This document shows, in pieces, positions 62,301 to 64,000 of a DNA stretch of 64,000 nt. Below the pieces are notes generated by a model. The model worked only from the letters and a program-made list of their open reading frames with translations. It had not been told where the DNA came from and did not search any database. The number at the start of each line of letters is the position of its first letter. Within the stretch, counting starts at the first letter, position 1. This DNA comes from Pisolithus tinctorius. Its lineage: Eukaryota; Basidiomycota; Agaricomycetes; Boletales; Pisolithaceae. The stretch spans positions 62,001-126,000 of the forward strand of contig JANFAH010000105.1 of assembly GCA_024663395.1 (NCBI GenBank), written 5' to 3'. The position numbers were made by a program, and so were the translations under genes.

Positions 62301-63854
62301 TGGCAACGTCGTGAGCGGCTGGCCCTGAATCATACTCCATTGCCCGGGCGGATAAGACAAGTTTGGATAAAGTGGCCGTCACTTTGCGTTGTGCGGGCTT
62401 AAGAAGGGCCTGAGAAGCGGTAGCTTCACTTCGGTCCCGAGGATCTGGGGGGATAACATGGTTTGGTACGTGTCCAGAGATTGAGGTGGAGATGTACAGG
62501 AGGTTGCGAACAGCAGCAACGACATTCATAATCAGACCGTCGAGTGCTTGGCTATGTTCCGACTGGCGAGGCACCCTGCTGAAGGATTGGTTCTTTCGCA
62601 GGACAGAGGCAACCGCGTCACGTGCGGCGTGACACAGATCAGAAACCAGATCTGGCGAGGGTGGCGCAAGGGTCTCTTGTAGAGACTGAGCTATCCTCTC
62701 TGCCGCAGTGAGTTCTATAGCCTGAGCGCGCCCAGCGGTCGCATCCTGGGATCGATCCCTTTCACTGCTCCGAGAATACCCGCTTGTGGAAAGCCCGTCC
62801 TCTTGATCCGGAGAGTAGAGACCGGAGTCATCTGAGTCGCTGACATGGTCGGAAATATGTTGGTATGGATCCCGTCTACCCCGCGATTGCGATGTTGCGG
62901 AGTCTGAGCGCATACGACTGGTCGCCTTAGTTTCATTGAAGGCCGGAGTTGTCGAAGAACCGGTCAATGCACGGGTGCGACCCTTGGTGACTGGCGCATC
63001 GCCGTCTGGCAGCGACCAGCTGACCTCTCCAGTATGCTTGTTCAAAAAATAATAAGCTATGCCATCGTCAGCAAGCTTTCTGACCCAGGGTTCTGGCGTC
63101 CCAGTCCGCTTAGGAACACCGAAGCCAGCGAGGCTACTCTCTGTCAGTGCAGTGAAACCAAGACCAGCACCATTTCCTGTACGAGAACTGGGCTGAGAAA
63201 CGGCCAAGGCTGCGAGATCCCCATCCGAAGTTTCATCCACCTCGAGAGGAAGATCACGCGAATGTTGACCAGTCTGGGTGTTAACGTAGTAAATCTGAAA
63301 CGAATTGCGGGTAGTACGGTTGATAATCATTCAAGTACTGGCTACTTACCTGTCCATCGACTGTGACCTGAGGCATCCAGAAATCACTAGATGTCACACC
63401 CCCGTTAGACACGGTGTTCCCATGCTCAACGAATACACCCGGCATGTTTGCGGGCTCACCGCCCCAACTAGCATCCGATGCATATGGTTCCCCAGTGACG
63501 TTCATCCTCATAACGTTCGGTTGTACTTCTTGTTGGTCCTCAACTGCGGACAACGCTAGTTCGGCCTCCTCGTCTGAAATTATCGTAACGTAATTTGAAG
63601 GGAACCATCCCCTCTCATCTCCGAGTAAACCATCCCACCATCCGGATTCTAGTCGAGTCAAAACCTCGATAATGTCGTTCTTGCGGAAGGAAAAGGGAAG
63701 AGGAGTCTTGAGTCTGGTAGTCGTACAAGGCTCGACAGAAGAACGTTGTGATCGTCGACTCTTCGGGTACCTGCGCAGCCTGGAGGTCATCCCCGGTAGT
63801 AGCGCCGCCGTGGTATGCACCGAGGTTGCCATATGCAACCCCAACAACAGCCAT
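59395..63854 (-). CDS. CDC25: Cdc25-type Ras guanine-nucleotide exchange factor (SH3-WW-RasGEF), with two apparent frameshifts
   Basis: Activates Ras in the cAMP/PKA pathway by promoting GDP release. Domains from the start: SH3 (RALYDYQTQDSS, then FRKNDIIEVLTRLESGWWDG and ERGWFPSNYV); two WW-like segments (IYYVNTQTGQHSRDLP and IAYYFLNKHTGEVSWSLPDG); a long helical middle (LGLGLVGAGCAGTWKGFGWV); the RasGEF N-motif (DTNFIKTFLMTYKSFTTLDE); and the catalytic domain (MVAIVSGLNSPPIRRL, SWEQVNSRHLTQLNNCEM, NYRSTLAKVAPPCVPFIG, VFLTTLTFIQDGAKDTLP). Length would be about 1,290 residues. Two places need a one-base change to keep the frame: an extra base in the A run at 63691-63694 inside SH3, and a missing base near 59892 inside the catalytic domain. 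Both are at short homopolymers, which suggests sequence errors, but real inactivation is possible. Start at 63854 (MAVVGVAYGN). Confidence 0.87.
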
Positions 63855-64000
63855 TATAGACCCTTTATAATGCCAAGAGGTATCGGGTAGGTGACAGAGC
63901 GCGCAGGACGGCGGAATTGGCTGACGGATAAGACGAGCGACCTGGCTCTGAGATCTCTGCAGCGGTTTAACTCAGACGTCCCAAGTACCGAAAACAGATT

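Overview
The window looks like a chromosome segment from a filamentous basidiomycete, most likely an Agaricomycete. Almost every gene is broken by many introns of about 45-65 bases with GT-AG (occasionally GC-AG) borders. Several exons are only 10-18 nt long. The protein families are fungal: Zn2Cys6 regulator, QDE-2-type Argonaute, DASH subunit Dad1, Eos1, Pkc1 and Cdc25. No tRNA, rRNA, CRISPR array or bacterial-type element was found. Gene models were built by hand: reading frames were joined at splice sites that preserve phase and restore known family motifs. Where full exon lists are given, the coding lengths sum to a multiple of three.

Layout. 1-6.3 kb: a GPI-anchored Kre9/KNH-like wall protein, then a gene-poor stretch with a decayed exon-like repeat. 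6.3-20.2 kb: five genes in a row on the minus strand, namely the Caf1/Pop2 deadenylase, a Zn2Cys6 transcription factor, carnitine O-acetyltransferase, a PPPDE-thioredoxin-PUL fusion and an acyl-CoA ligase ending in AKL. 21-24.7 kb: a one-intron protein of unknown family (plus) converging on a HEAT-like, probably Pex8-like protein ending in SRL (minus). 26-35.5 kb: a single-pass membrane protein, the DEAH spliceosomal helicase Prp2, and the Eos1 membrane protein, all plus strand. 35.5-43.1 kb: a tandem segmental duplication carrying two Argonaute genes. 43-46 kb: a CLYBL-type lyase and a cullin-1 pseudogene. 46.1-54.7 kb: Cwf19-like, DNA polymerase alpha subunit B, an Igo1/endosulfine protein and an unrecognised gene, all minus. 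54.9-63.9 kb: Pkc1 (plus), then Dad1 and a Cdc25-type Ras exchange factor (minus).

The most unusual object is the second Argonaute, at 39955-42403. It is a diverged tandem copy of its neighbour that has lost the end of L1, the whole PAZ domain and the start of L2 through an in-frame deletion of about 216 codons. It keeps MID and PIWI, but the catalytic Asp of the RDGVSEGQF motif is now Ser. The whole reading frame is still open, so it could encode a PAZ-less, slicer-dead Argonaute. The duplication also carries a broken 3' end of the neighbouring lyase gene, and only one unit holds a 203-bp TA-flanked MITE.

Other themes are inferences. Three products with acyl-CoA, carnitine or peroxisome links lie within 12.5 kb. 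Housekeeping genes for splicing (Prp2, Cwf19), mRNA decay (Caf1), replication (Pol12), mitosis (Dad1) and signalling (Pkc1, Cdc25, Igo1) make up most of the rest. The Cdc25 gene shows two apparent single-base frameshifts that need checking against raw reads.
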